Assembly (NCBI RefSeq): GCF_000350225.1
Contig: NW_005178572.1
Span: 310,001 to 374,000, forward strand
Reading direction: 5' to 3'
DNA from: Chondrus crispus
Lineage: Eukaryota; Rhodophyta; Florideophyceae; Gigartinales; Gigartinaceae
DNA: 64,000 bases
Shown here: piece after piece, positions 1 through 9,068 of the stretch
Layout: each line of letters begins with the position of its first letter
Position numbering within the stretch: the stretch's first letter is position 1
Position numbers and translations under genes: made by a program
The notes under the pieces: model-generated
Databases searched by the model: none
What the model was told of the DNA's origin: nothing
Seen by the model: the letters and a program-made list of their open reading frames with translations, nothing else

Positions 1-433
1 GGAGAAAAAGGCGGTGGCGGCTGCTCAAGAAGAGAGAGAGGCCAGGAAGGTAAGAATTGGAAAGGACCTCGTGGCTCGTTCGCTGACGCGTAAACGCTCC
101 GACAGCAAGGAAAGAACCGAAGAAGAAGACCGAGAGGCTAACGGAGAAGAAGAAGGCCAACTGAGCTTTCGAAAGAAGCGCCGACAGTCAGTAGAACGCG
201 CCAGAAGCGCGTTCCAGGCGGATCTGGAAAGCTTTGGCATGGCATTGCGCGATGCCGACATGGCTCGTCTTGCAATAGATAAAGAGCGTCTAGTGCTGAA
301 ACGCGAGCACGTCGAGATGGAACGAATGGACCGCGAGAAGGAGCAAGAGTTAAGAAGAGAAGAACGCATCGCGCAACACGAACTCGAACTTGAAAAGTTC
401 AAGATGATGATGAGTGCCTTCATGCAGACTAAG
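1..433 (+). pseudogene. Myb/SANT-like transposon accessory protein, C-terminal part, interrupted by a solo LTR
   Basis: The open frame runs in from the left edge. It encodes a highly charged Lys/Arg/Glu-rich segment followed by a long helical, probably coiled-coil stretch whose end (LEKFKMMMSAFM) resembles the C-terminus of Myb/SANT-like proteins that accompany Harbinger transposases. The DNA-binding domain would lie before base 1. The frame meets the solo LTR at 434 and then reads on into LTR sequence, so the last residues of the open frame (to about 580) are not native. The family call rests on the helical tail and on the neighbouring Harbinger transposase; it is inference. Confidence 0.5.
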
Positions 434-1063
434 TGTAGTGCACTGACACCCCTCATCTTCTCACTCGGGACACCTGTCCCCGGCCAGCGCGGCTCCCCCC
501 TCCGGTGCACATGTGTACCTCACGCCACGTGTAACCGGGCGCCAAGGCCCCTGTGTCCAGGTGTCATTCCCCACGTGTAAGGGTTGTCATACCTCCCCAA
601 GAGGAGTTTCTCCGGCCACCGCCGCCGTCATTATTAATTTAGTATTTTTAGTTTAATTAATTATAGCTCCGACGTCGGCTAGTATATAGCCGACGTCCGA
701 CCCTAAGTAAAACGGTACGAAGCTTTGAGTCTACAACTCGCGTTTCTGGAACGGAGTCGTAGCCTCGCGTCGGTCCCCGTCCCACGACGGTACCCTGCGA
801 GCCATCTACGTCCCGATTCCCTCCTGTCTCTACCGCGCGCGTCGTCCCGCTACGCTCGGCTCTCCGCGCGACAGCTGTCCTTACCGCTCCGCCCCTCCTG
901 GGCTCTGTTTTCCCTCTTTTTCCCTTACTTTCCCTACTGCGCTTCGCGCCCGGCCCCGTACCGGTCCCTTACGGGTGGTCTCCCGATAACCCCCTACACG
1001 CGCCCCCCGAACGCGCGCGTTCTGCCAGAGGGGGATCCTACCCTTCCCCCTCAGTGCACGACA
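434..1063. mobile_element. Solo LTR inserted in the Harbinger element
   Basis: The 630-bp insertion begins TGTAGTGCACTGA and ends TCAGTGCACGACA. These ends are inverted repeats matching at 12 of 13 positions and have the TG...CA form of LTRs. It is flanked on both sides by the 5-bp direct repeat CTAAG (429-433 and 1064-1068), the target-site duplication. A TATA-like TATATAG lies near 680. No internal retroelement genes remain, so this is a solo LTR, a fossil. Its near-perfect ends and duplication suggest it is not very old. A non-autonomous TIR element is an alternative reading of the same ends. Confidence 0.72.
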
Positions 1064-1310
1064 CTAAGAAGTAGCTCTACAGTACTTGTCACAAAAACAA
1101 TACATTCAGCCCTTTTGCGCCTCCTTTACTAGTAAGAGTGCCGTTTTTGAGCCTCCAAACGCGCTGGCGCTGCTCGCACAGGGCTCCCTGCGGGGCTGCG
1201 GACAAAGTCCGCTCGCTTCGCGGCCTGCGGCACGTGGACTTCGTTCGCCTGCCCTTCGCGCAGGCGAACGAGGAGTGAGGACATGTTGAGGACTCGGGAG
1301 AGTAGACACT

Positions 1311-2536
1311 TTATTGTTGTTTGTGGTCGAAGTAATCTTCCAGGGTGGGAGGTGCGCAGAGGAAGTATTGGGAGATGGAGTTCGGATACACGCAATTTCT
1401 GAGGTTCGTAAGCAGCATAGCGGCGATATATAGAGCTCTAATAGGCGACTCTCCCGTCTTCATCTTTCTCTTGTAGTCCATAGTGGACCAGTACAGCTTC
1501 ACTTCCTTGAAATTCCACTCCACCGTCACTCTTCCCTTAGACATAGCACCGTTGAATTTGCGTTGGTGAGCCCTTAGGTTGGAGCCTTGATACGGTACTT
1601 CTAGAAATGGGCGCGGGTTGTATCCGGAGTCCCCATACATGCAGTACTGCTTCCCTCCTACGAACATAACTTGCGGTAAGGACTCATCCACTCCACTCCG
1701 GCAGTAGAGCGTCCAGTCATGCCTCCTTCCCTCAATTGGTCCAGCAGCATGTCGAACCAAGCCATCCGGTGATGTAATGGCTTGGTATTTTAATGCATGC
1801 TTGCGCTTGTGACCATTGTACGCTACGTTCTGCCCCTCCCTTCTACTCGGCCGAGCAATAGCAATAACTGTACCATCTATGAAGCCTGTGCAGTTGTCCA
1901 ATGCTTCACATTTATGTTTGATGGCACATGCGTATAGCTCGGCCTTTTCACTAAAGAAGGTAGAATTTATGTCTGAGAGTATTAAATGTTGACGAGCTTC
2001 CAAGAAACTTTCCATTCCCTCCCAAATATCTCTGACAGTTGCCCTCCATGCTTCCCGAACAGCATCTCCATGTCGCGCCAGCGTGCAGGTGTGGTCAGAC
2101 GAGGTAAGACATATGTTACGAGAAGCGGGGAGCATACGTAGCGATTCCTGGTAGTAATGTCCCTTTCCCATGCACTTGCCGTCACCATTCGGATTACATC
2201 TTGCTTGCGGAATCTAAAAAGAGAGAGGCAACATACATCTGTTAAAGCATTGAAGTTAAACGAAAAGGAAGAAAGAGAGATGCGGTTAGAACGTTCAGAG
2301 AAGCGGAAGAGCTCACTTTGCTCGGACATACAGCGTTTGACACAGTGCATCAAAACAACACTTGTTGAAGAAGGTGAAGGTAGATGACGTCGTGCCGTCA
2401 ATACACGCAAGGCTGCTCTCCATTTCATTGCCCCTGCTGTGGCAAGAGTCACGGAATGGTCGCGCTGACGTTCTCTTGCCATCACTTGGCGGGTGAATGC
2501 TATCGATGCTACTAGTACTCCTATGCAGTTGCTCAC
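1311..2536 (-). pseudogene. PIF/Harbinger DDE transposase, frameshifted
   Basis: The downstream frame (2171 to 1311) holds the DDE_Tnp_4-type catalytic core: GFIDGT with the first Asp, the conserved block around YNGHKRKHALKYQ, EGRRHDWTL with a second Asp, YGDSGYNP, and VEWNFKEVK with the Glu. The N-terminal part (LFRFRKQDVIRMV through MLFGKHGGQLSEIF) lies in a different frame of the same strand (2536 to 1982). The two halves of one family alignment therefore change frame near 2020-2040, which indicates a frameshift; an unrecognised intron is less likely. The true N-terminus is not resolved. The gene points toward the Myb-like gene (tail to tail), as in two-gene Harbinger elements. Confidence 0.75.
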
Positions 2537-2782
2537 GTTCTACTTTGCGTATATGCTCGATTGTACTCATGACCAACCCCCTAGCTGTAATTTTGGTTTG
2601 TGAAATTTTAGTCATATCCGTTACAGAAATCCTTTTGCGTAAACCCTAAGTTGTCCGAGAGTTGCGTTACCCCCCTTTATGCCAATCTTGCCCAATGGTC
2701 TAAAATTTGGTGGTTGGAAAATTGGGCAAGGTTTTTCGTCCGCGGTGTGGTCACCCTAAGGCTCGTCAGCTTTAGGGGTCAC

Positions 2783-3474
2783 TAACGTTGTCCGTATAAC
2801 AACGCGTTGTTGTTTTCCATTTGCCCACAAACTCGCTGAACGTAAAGTTAACGCGAGATTGAAAAATTCCCCGAGTTTTGCGGACTGACCTCCAGCAAGG
2901 TACCTGCCCGCAACAAACGCAAGTTTGGTACATCTTTGTGCCGCCCGACGGATCACGTGCACCTGTGCGAATACTCGCTGAAGCGAATATTGTAGCTCGC
3001 CACAAGGATAGAAAGGTTCTCAGTCGAAAGGACGATTTGTTTCGTCTTCTTGACAGGCTGTGGGCGGCCGTTTGGAGAGGACCGCTCTTTAGAAGTTTCT
3101 ACTTGTCTATCTTTCGCGGTTGCTTCGGCGGCATCTGTGGCAGATCCTGTCGCGCTTTGATCCATTGATGGACTCTGCGCAGATGAAGCGATAGGGGCGT
3201 CCATGACGCATATCGCTACGGCCCGCGTAGTCTGGGACTCGTTTGTGCTAGTGAAAAGAAGGGAAGACCCACTTCGTTTTTCTTCACGACGGGTCGATCT
3301 GGCACTGCTGTGATCAGGCGGATGTGAAACTCGTGGAAAACTCACATGCCCCGAATTTTCGGTACAGTATGCTGTGAGTTTTGCCAAACGCGTTGTTTGA
3401 AAATTTTACGTTCAGAAAATGCGAGCAAACTCGCCGCCAAAACACGCCTTTTCGTCACTTCACGGACAACGTTG
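2783..3474. mobile_element. TIR element, copy A (unnamed family)
   Basis: This ~690-bp block is bounded by inverted termini: TAACGTTGTCCGT on the left (2783-2795) and ACGGACAACGTT on the right (3462-3473). It is clearly homologous over its whole length to 9896-10584 and, in inverted orientation, to 50645-51314. The interior shows short frames on both strands that are not consistently open between copies, and I recognise no transposase. It is best described as a non-autonomous DNA transposon. A TA next to the terminus could be a target duplication (Tc1/mariner-like), but in this copy it is clear only on the left. Confidence 0.7.
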
Positions 3475-3951
3475 CTGTACAGTATCGAGATTTTACTCTG
3501 CACTGGTGCTGGATGGCGATCTGAGAACTGAATCTGCTTACAGTCAAAAGTTAGTCTGTTCTTAACTCCCTTCATCTTCCAAGGATGACGCTAACCGCGT
3601 CGCGAACGAGACGAAGAAATTCATATCACCCTGAGGAAGTGTTTACTGCACAAGGCTCTTGGCCAAAGCTTTTAATAGAAGTGATCGGCTGGAAGGCTGA
3701 CAATCGGAAAATATGCAAGATCTCCCGTCGCGCCATGGGATAAATCCCCTGTCCTCGACATCGCAGTGTTGGGTCCCACAGATGGGGTGTCGCCGAGCAG
3801 GATATCGAACACCATGCAGGCGCAGCTGACGAGACCGACGCCCGGCATTATTCGGGATAATCTACGCTTCGCTCTTGTCGCCGAAGCCCACATAATTTCT
3901 TCCAGTGAGTGCAAATATGATACCAAGCAACTCTGCCATACCATTTGATAA
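3475..3951. other. Intergenic, nothing recognised
   Basis: No frame here looks like a real gene, and I see no repeat or RNA gene. It separates TIR element copy A from the minus-strand frame ending at 3952. Confidence 0.5.
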
Positions 3952-4227
3952 TCACACGTCCTGCGCCGCCGCTACAGTGGGTAGCCCTTGCTCAAAACAG
4001 ATAGACAGCTCGCGAAGCGAGTCCGCCAAATCATTCTTCCCGCTTCCCGCTTCATTATGCGCCATCTCTGATAACACATCCCTCGCTTCTCCCTTTTCTA
4101 CCCACTCGTCTCCCATCTGCGCGCGACGTGGGATCCATGAGCAAGCAAGCTCGTTCGGATCTGTAAGACCAAGAGGCATGTCCCAAAGATGCACATCTCG
4201 GACAAGCGTACTCGCGCGCGCCCTCAT
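3952..4227 (-). CDS. Hypothetical 91-aa frame overlapping the IMP2-like gene by ATGA
   Basis: The ATG of this frame (4227-4225) overlaps the TGA stop of the IMP2-like gene (4226-4224). The predicted product is acidic and soluble-looking, with no signal peptide or membrane segment and no family I recognise. The composition is not obviously random, but length and lack of similarity leave it weakly supported. It could equally be a 3' exon of the neighbouring gene or chance open frame in GC-rich DNA. Confidence 0.22.
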   Translation of the reverse strand: MRARASTLVRDVHLWDMPLGLTDPNELACSWIPRRAQMGDEWVEKGEARDVLSEMAHNEAGSGKNDLADSLRELSICFEQGLPTVAAAQDV

Positions 4228-4850
4228 GAATATCTCGAAGCCGGCTGAACCACGCGATCACTTGGCTCTCTCGCGACCCTCTTACCGGCATTAACAACGG
4301 CGACGACGGTGCCGGTAACCAGTGCAGCCGGGACGGGGCCGCACTCGTCGGGGCCGCCGCACTCGTCGGGGCAGCCTTCAAGCCACACGCAGCCGCGCGG
4401 CACGATGGTGGGCGGCTTTTCGCCGTCCCTCGCGCGCACGTAGTCGCCTTGCAGCGCGATGACGCGTCGCAGCAGGCGGCGCGTGCCCGACACGTCGTCG
4501 ACCAGGACAGGGTCGCCGCGCACGAGGGCCTGCGGCGCGTGCAGACGCGAGATCAGCAGCAGCGAGCCGCGCGCTATCGACGGCTCCAGCGCGCCGCAGG
4601 CGTCGTAGTGCAGCGTGAAGAGCTTGTCCGACACGACGACGCCCACGGGCGCCCATGACAGGAGCGAAACGAGGTGGCGGCGCATGTCGTCGAATAGCGT
4701 GCGGCAGAAGGGAACAAGGGAGCAGCGCAAGGGTGCGCTCAAACGGCCCTGCTGATGAGCGAGACGTGTCCCAGATGTGGACTGCGTATCATACGTCAGT
4801 CGTAAGATGAAGGTTTGTGGAGTTGAATTATTCTGCCGAGGCATGTCCAT
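4224..4850 (-). CDS. IMP2-like mitochondrial inner membrane peptidase homologue (S26), catalytic residues replaced
   Basis: The 208-residue frame aligns with the S26 signal peptidase family, closest to mitochondrial IMP2. It has an N-terminal hydrophobic segment (SLLSWAPVGVVVSDKL), the ALEPSI block, RGDPVLVDDVSGTRRLLRRVIALQGDYV, VPRGCVWLEG and a GPVP motif. IMP2 removes sorting peptides from intermembrane-space proteins using a Ser/Lys dyad. In this protein the Ser of the GxSMxPS-type block reads Ala (CGALEPS) and the Lys of KRVIALEGD reads Arg (RRVIALQGD). It may therefore be a pseudoenzyme. The start could be ATG 4850 or the internal ATG at 4685, which gives 153 residues, nearer the usual size. 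It is divergent from the OTU gene. Confidence 0.72.
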   Translation of the reverse strand: MDMPRQNNSTPQTFILRLTYDTQSTSGTRLAHQQGRLSAPLRCSLVPFCRTLFDDMRRHLVSLLSWAPVGVVVSDKLFTLHYDACGALEPSIARGSLLLISRLHAPQALVRGDPVLVDDVSGTRRLLRRVIALQGDYVRARDGEKPPTIVPRGCVWLEGCPDECGGPDECGPVPAALVTGTVVAVVNAGKRVAREPSDRVVQPASRYS

Positions 4851-4962
4851 TCTCGCACCTTTCTCGCCTCCCTTGCTGCCCGTTCTATACTCAGTCTATC
4901 CTTTCCTCCCCACAATATGTAATGCTCAAATGGCCCTCCTCCCAGGCCTCCCATCCCCCCCT

Positions 4963-4988
4963 CCCCCCCCCCCCCCCCCCCCCCCCCC
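4963..4988. repeat. 26-nt poly(C) tract in a divergent promoter
   Basis: An uninterrupted run of 26 C (G on the minus strand) lies in the ~210-bp gap between the divergent IMP2-like and OTU genes, preceded by further C-rich sequence from about 4953. Such a tract can form i-motif or G-quadruplex structures and is also prone to length error in sequencing. Confidence 0.9.
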
Positions 4989-5058
4989 AAACCGTCACCT
5001 GTCCCTCCATCCCGTTGTGTCATCCTTCGTCTCTTCCCCCCGCTCCCGCACCCCCCCA

Positions 5059-5871
5059 ATGGCCGAGCAAACGAGCAGCAGCCCGGGGCTCGGGCTCTCG
5101 CGGCGGCTCCTACCCCTCCAATCCGCGCGGGCCGTCTCCCACATGCCGACGAACAAGCCGGCTCCCGCGGCGGCCTCGATCGCGCCCACCCCCTCGACGT
5201 GTCCCCCGCCCGAGACGCCGCGGCGACGGCGGCGGCGGTTCCTCCTGCGGTCGCGTGCGCGGGCGCGCGACTCGCAGGCGACGTACGCGACGTCGACGGC
5301 GTTCCGGCGGGCGCTGGTTAACGCGACGCCGTCGAAGAGGGCGGTGAGGCTGCACACGGGGCGGGTGGTGGAGCTGACGCCGATGCCGATGGGCGGCAAC
5401 TGCGGGTTCGTGGCGGTGTCGTGGGCGCTTCTGATCGCGGGGCGGCTGCCCGGCAACGACGTGTCCGGGCGGTGGGTGCGCGCGGCGCTGGCCGCGCACG
5501 TCGCGGCGCAGGCCGGGTTCTACGCGGAAAAGGTGGACGAGTCGCGCGTAGTGAGCGGGGGCAAGGGGGAGGCCGAGGAGAGCGTGCAGGCGTTTGTGAG
5601 GGGCGTGAGGGAGGACGGGCTGAAGGGGCATTGGCTCGGGCAGATGTGGGGTTTTTTGGAGATCTTTGCCGTGGCGAGGGCGTTTAGTCTCAACGTGGAG
5701 CTTTATGCGTTCGATGTGGGTAGTCAGAAGGTTCGCTTGTATCACCAACAGAATGAGGGAAAGCATTGCGTGGCGTTGCTTTTCTCGGGGCAGGCCGAGG
5801 GGGGCCATTTTGACCTTTTGCTGCCGATGACTAGGTTTGGAGAGGGCTGGAGGGGGAGAAGGAGAGGGTGA
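5059..5871 (+). CDS. OTU-domain cysteine protease (putative deubiquitinase)
   Basis: The 270-residue protein has a low-complexity, Arg/Pro/Ala-rich N-terminal ~100 residues followed by an OTU-like domain. The active-site Cys block is PMGGNCGFVAVSW (near residue 115), where most OTUs have DGNC. The C-terminal His block is GGHFDLLLP (near residue 255). OTU proteases cleave ubiquitin chains. The ATG at 5059 was preferred because upstream codons in the same frame run through the poly(C) tract and look non-coding. The first Asp of the usual DGNC motif is Gly, which is seen in some OTUs and does not by itself imply inactivity. It is single exon and divergent from the IMP2-like gene. Confidence 0.78.
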   Translation: MAEQTSSSPGLGLSRRLLPLQSARAVSHMPTNKPAPAAASIAPTPSTCPPPETPRRRRRRFLLRSRARARDSQATYATSTAFRRALVNATPSKRAVRLHTGRVVELTPMPMGGNCGFVAVSWALLIAGRLPGNDVSGRWVRAALAAHVAAQAGFYAEKVDESRVVSGGKGEAEESVQAFVRGVREDGLKGHWLGQMWGFLEIFAVARAFSLNVELYAFDVGSQKVRLYHQQNEGKHCVALLFSGQAEGGHFDLLLPMTRFGEGWRGRRRG

Positions 5872-6059
5872 AGGGCCAGGCGTGATGGAGTTGTGCCTTT
5901 GCAAAGCGGACTTTTGAGTTTAGGGACCCTAGTCGCCAACAAACATGTGAGGCGATGACGTATCCCGATGTTGTGTAAAAGGATGAGGGATACCGCGGCA
6001 CGTGAATTCATTCATTTCAGGCATTTCAGGTGTGCTTGATGATAACCTTTTACAGTGTA

Positions 6060-6086
6060 GAATGATCCAATGAAATTGGATCATTC
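6060..6086. repeat. Hairpin, 12-bp perfect arms
   Basis: The arms GAATGATCCAAT and ATTGGATCATTC are separated by GAA. It lies 190 bp after the OTU stop codon and could shape the 3' end of that transcript; function is unknown. Confidence 0.8.
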
Positions 6087-6876
6087 AAAGCAGCCAACAA
6101 GGCTCCTCATGCTCGTACTTACTTGACGTCAAGTAGCGGGGGAGGAAGGCAGTGTCAGGACGGCCATACACGTGCACGCAGTACACGTATACCGGCGCCA
6201 TCAGCTCACCGCACACGCCGACGGACGACGGAAACCGGGACTTGCCTCATAAGGCAGGCAATCCGCAGGCACCAGTAAACGCGGCTATCGCTTCTTGCAC
6301 CACAGGAAGCAAACAAAAGAACATTCATGTTGCAGCCTGCGCAATGAAAGCTCGAGACACCACACTCTCCGCCATGACAGATCTCGTGTAACGGCCATGC
6401 CTTCCCTTTCTCTCCTTTCTCTCATACTGTACTCCGCTTCTGTAACCTCCAGTGTGGGAAATTATGGTATGACGGTGACGCATACAGGACGAATAAAATG
6501 CACCTCAACGCAATTAATGTAATGCACAACAACGGGAGCATTTTAATAATCTCAGCTGTCAACATGCAGTGCATCCTCTCCTAAAAATGCTTCGATAGTG
6601 CAAAACATTACACGTGAGGAGAGGACGAAGCACCTGGCTGAAGTAGTATAAATAAGGGAAGAGTCGAGGCAGACTAGCTGCCAAGACAAGCGAAAAACAA
6701 AAACGAAGCCACGACAATAAAAAGCGCGATTCCCCTCATTCGCCCGGTCCTGCCGGTTAACCTTTATTGTTCCCCCCTTTTCTTTTATTTTTTGCGACAC
6801 CCAGACGTTTCATTCTGATTCTAAATTCGCGGGAAGCTGTTTGCTTCTCTGTTCTTGGCGTGAAGAAGACCAAGAA

Positions 6877-6935
6877 AGCAGCATGGGTGCTGTATGCACT
6901 GCATAGTATGCACTGCATACAGCACCCATGCTGCT
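6877..6935. repeat. 59-nt near-perfect palindrome (hairpin)
   Basis: The left arm 6877-6898 is fully complementary to 6914-6935 (22 bp). The 15-nt middle is itself palindromic except for one mismatch, leaving essentially a one-nucleotide loop. An internal 14-bp direct repeat (GTATGCACTGCATA) is also present. It resembles a small-RNA precursor or a young inverted duplication. Confidence 0.85.
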
Positions 6936-7148
6936 GGCTGCAATACTTAAACAAGTGAATCAATCATATCGGCGAAATCATTTCATTTTGATAAAAATAA
7001 GTGCTTTCTTGCATTGAAAGCACACTTCAATGCGAGCGTTTTTTTGTACTTTTCAAAAAACTGCTGCGATAAACAGCAAGATGAGAGGTGGCCCTACAGA
7101 ACGATTTCTGCCGGCACTCTTGCAAGGCGCACAGCTGTGAAAGGATCA

Positions 7149-7401
7149 CTAGTGTCTATTGGACGGACGTTTTTGATCATGAGGATTTTTCCTGTCTGTC
7201 AGAGCATTAGAGAGACCCTCCTAAATACCGTGCATTCTAGGTGCCTTCATGGGACTTGGACATTGTTTTTTACTCTTACTGTTACTGTTTCGCGGTAACT
7301 ATGGCTTTCAGTTCTCCCTCTTTGCGCCAGAAACGGCGCGGCAAAAAAGCCTCATATGAGGCGAAATCCTCAAATGAGGCGCATTGTCCAATAGACACTA
7401 G
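7149..7401. mobile_element. Candidate MITE with ~16-bp terminal inverted repeats
   Basis: CTAGTGTCTATTGGAC at 7149-7164 is matched by its reverse complement GTCCAATAGACACTAG at 7386-7401. Further in, imperfect inverted similarity (TGAGGATTT / AAATCCTCA) extends the arms to about 38 bp. The outermost CTAG is self-complementary and may be a 4-bp target duplication. The 253-bp length and lack of coding sequence fit a MITE. Only one copy is in the window. Confidence 0.55.
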
Positions 7402-7592
7402 ACTTTCAACAACCCGTTCAGCGCAACTTCGCCAAGAGACACTTACTTGTCTCCACGTTCCCCGTTGCCGTTAACCCCGCCCGTCTGCGCATTGCACAAA
7501 CACACATTTTCGGTCCGTCTTTAAACCGACGCGCGTCTATTTCATGCACGCACAGGGCACCATCAAAAGCTTTCCCGTTGTCACCAGTCGTC

Positions 7593-9068
7593 ATGCAATT
7601 TGTCTTAGACACGCACGTCGCCCTACACCTATTGGCTACAAGCGAGAAGATGGAGGAAGCTGACAAAACCTTGTTCTTATGTTTATCGCAATGGTTGGGC
7701 TCATCGGCAAGGGTGCTGATGGAGGCCCGGCCCAGTCAGGAGAGCGTGAGACCGTTGAATGACAATCTTCGAGATCTTTTTCACGAGAACAAACAGGCAA
7801 TCAGTGCCCTGGAACCTGATGATCAAACTCGGAGAAAAGAGGCTCGGTCGGTCAGAGATCTCGGAGGACATTACCTAGAGCGCGTTCGGGACCCTGATGC
7901 AAGACGACAAAGGGGCCGCAGTCTACTGGCCGCCGTGAAGGCTGCAACTAGAGACGAATCCTTCAAGATGCCCGATGCAGACGGACTGGCGTTCTCAGAA
8001 CGGGGAACGGAAAATCTTCGCAAATTCCTGAATCCTTTGTATGGAGAAGTACCCACAATTATGCGCCCTACTAAACAAGCAGACGCTATTGAAGCCATTT
8101 GGATGCTCGATATCATTTCAACATCTTCAACATTTGAAACATTTATAGCGACTTTCATCCTAATTTCGAGCCTCTCAGTAGACTTACCGTCGAAAACAAA
8201 AGAAAGGGCTCTGTTTGTGTATGAAAGAGAGCTATCCTACGCATCTTTCGAAGGCGACTTCAGCTCCTTTCTTAAGACTGTCCAAGAGCTCGAAACGGCT
8301 CGGCTTCAAGAAGTGATAGACAAAGCCTTGTTCCTAAATCATGTTGTGGAGCATTGCTATCGCGAACTAGAGAAAGAGCGCGACAAGTTAGCACGCCTGG
8401 AATTGATTAGGTCGCATCCTGATGGCGCGAGTTGTGACACTAGTAGGATAAAAAGACAAGCCGCTTTACTCTACGTAGTGGCGGCAGTGACAGTGAGCAT
8501 CGTAGTTGGGGCGCTCAACTTTTCTGACAGGGATAATGCATTTGAGAGGTTGGCGGACAGCGCGCAGACAGCAACGTTACTGCTGGTAAGTGTGTTTGGA
8601 CTGGTAAAGCTCAAGAGTGAGGACGACAATGCTATCAGAAACACGTTGCTAGGAAACAAGGTGATGCGCAGTGGTTCTGACATAATGAAACATCTAGGAT
8701 TGTCAAACGAAGAAGAGCTCAAGTGCCTAATCGCTAGGAGCACTACGCCCATGCCTTGGCTAGATGCGGTCGGAGCATGCTATGCCGTCCACGGGGCGGG
8801 CGGAAGCATCAGACTGAGTGAAGGAATAAGCATGCAAAAGCTTTATGAGTCGGGCTGGAGATATGATAATAATAGACTTTTCCAAATCCAGAGCGGGCAC
8901 AGTTTTTTCTCCGAGGAAGATGACCGCGGGTGGTTGCATATCCGCATGACCGACAGGAAGTTAACTTATCCGGATTTTTGCGTTCGGAACAGGGAACCAA
9001 CCATAGTGGCTGGTGAGTACAAACAGGGGGTGCCCACGGCGTTGAACATCAGAAACGCGATTAAATGA
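7593..9068 (+). CDS. Orphan 491-aa protein with C-terminal membrane segments
   Basis: I do not recognise a family. The ATG at 7593 opens a 491-residue frame. The first ~280 residues are largely helical and charged, with one moderately hydrophobic stretch near residues 180-200. Two clear hydrophobic segments follow near residues 287-308 (LLYVVAAVTVSIVVGALNF) and 327-342 (ATLLLVSVFGLVKL). The final ~150 residues are soluble-looking, with aromatic residues and Gly. No signal peptide is evident. The length, the even composition and the absence of low complexity argue for a real gene. It stands alone, between a candidate MITE and a TIR element, so it could be lineage-specific. Confidence 0.65.
   Translation: MQFVLDTHVALHLLATSEKMEEADKTLFLCLSQWLGSSARVLMEARPSQESVRPLNDNLRDLFHENKQAISALEPDDQTRRKEARSVRDLGGHYLERVRDPDARRQRGRSLLAAVKAATRDESFKMPDADGLAFSERGTENLRKFLNPLYGEVPTIMRPTKQADAIEAIWMLDIISTSSTFETFIATFILISSLSVDLPSKTKERALFVYERELSYASFEGDFSSFLKTVQELETARLQEVIDKALFLNHVVEHCYRELEKERDKLARLELIRSHPDGASCDTSRIKRQAALLYVVAAVTVSIVVGALNFSDRDNAFERLADSAQTATLLLVSVFGLVKLKSEDDNAIRNTLLGNKVMRSGSDIMKHLGLSNEEELKCLIARSTTPMPWLDAVGACYAVHGAGGSIRLSEGISMQKLYESGWRYDNNRLFQIQSGHSFFSEEDDRGWLHIRMTDRKLTYPDFCVRNREPTIVAGEYKQGVPTALNIRNAIK

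Larger units (their letters stand above)
1..2640. mobile_element. PIF/Harbinger-type DNA transposon (left end outside window)
   Basis: The stretch carries two convergent genes typical of PIF/Harbinger elements: a Myb/SANT-like accessory gene on the plus strand (only its 3' part is in the window) and a DDE transposase on the minus strand. The left terminus lies before base 1, and I could not find a convincing right terminal inverted repeat, so the right limit near 2640 is a guess. A solo LTR (434-1063) is nested in the accessory gene. The transposase is damaged, so this copy is unlikely to move itself. Confidence 0.6.
5872..7148. other. Intergenic with two strong hairpins
   Basis: No gene is supported. 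The stretch holds a 12-bp-arm hairpin just after the OTU gene (6060-6086) and a long near-perfect palindrome (6877-6935), described separately. Confidence 0.6.

Noticed and set aside
2953-3387. Minus-strand frame in TIR element copy A, partly open in copies B and C
   Set aside because: Openness is not consistent across copies and no transposase motif is visible.
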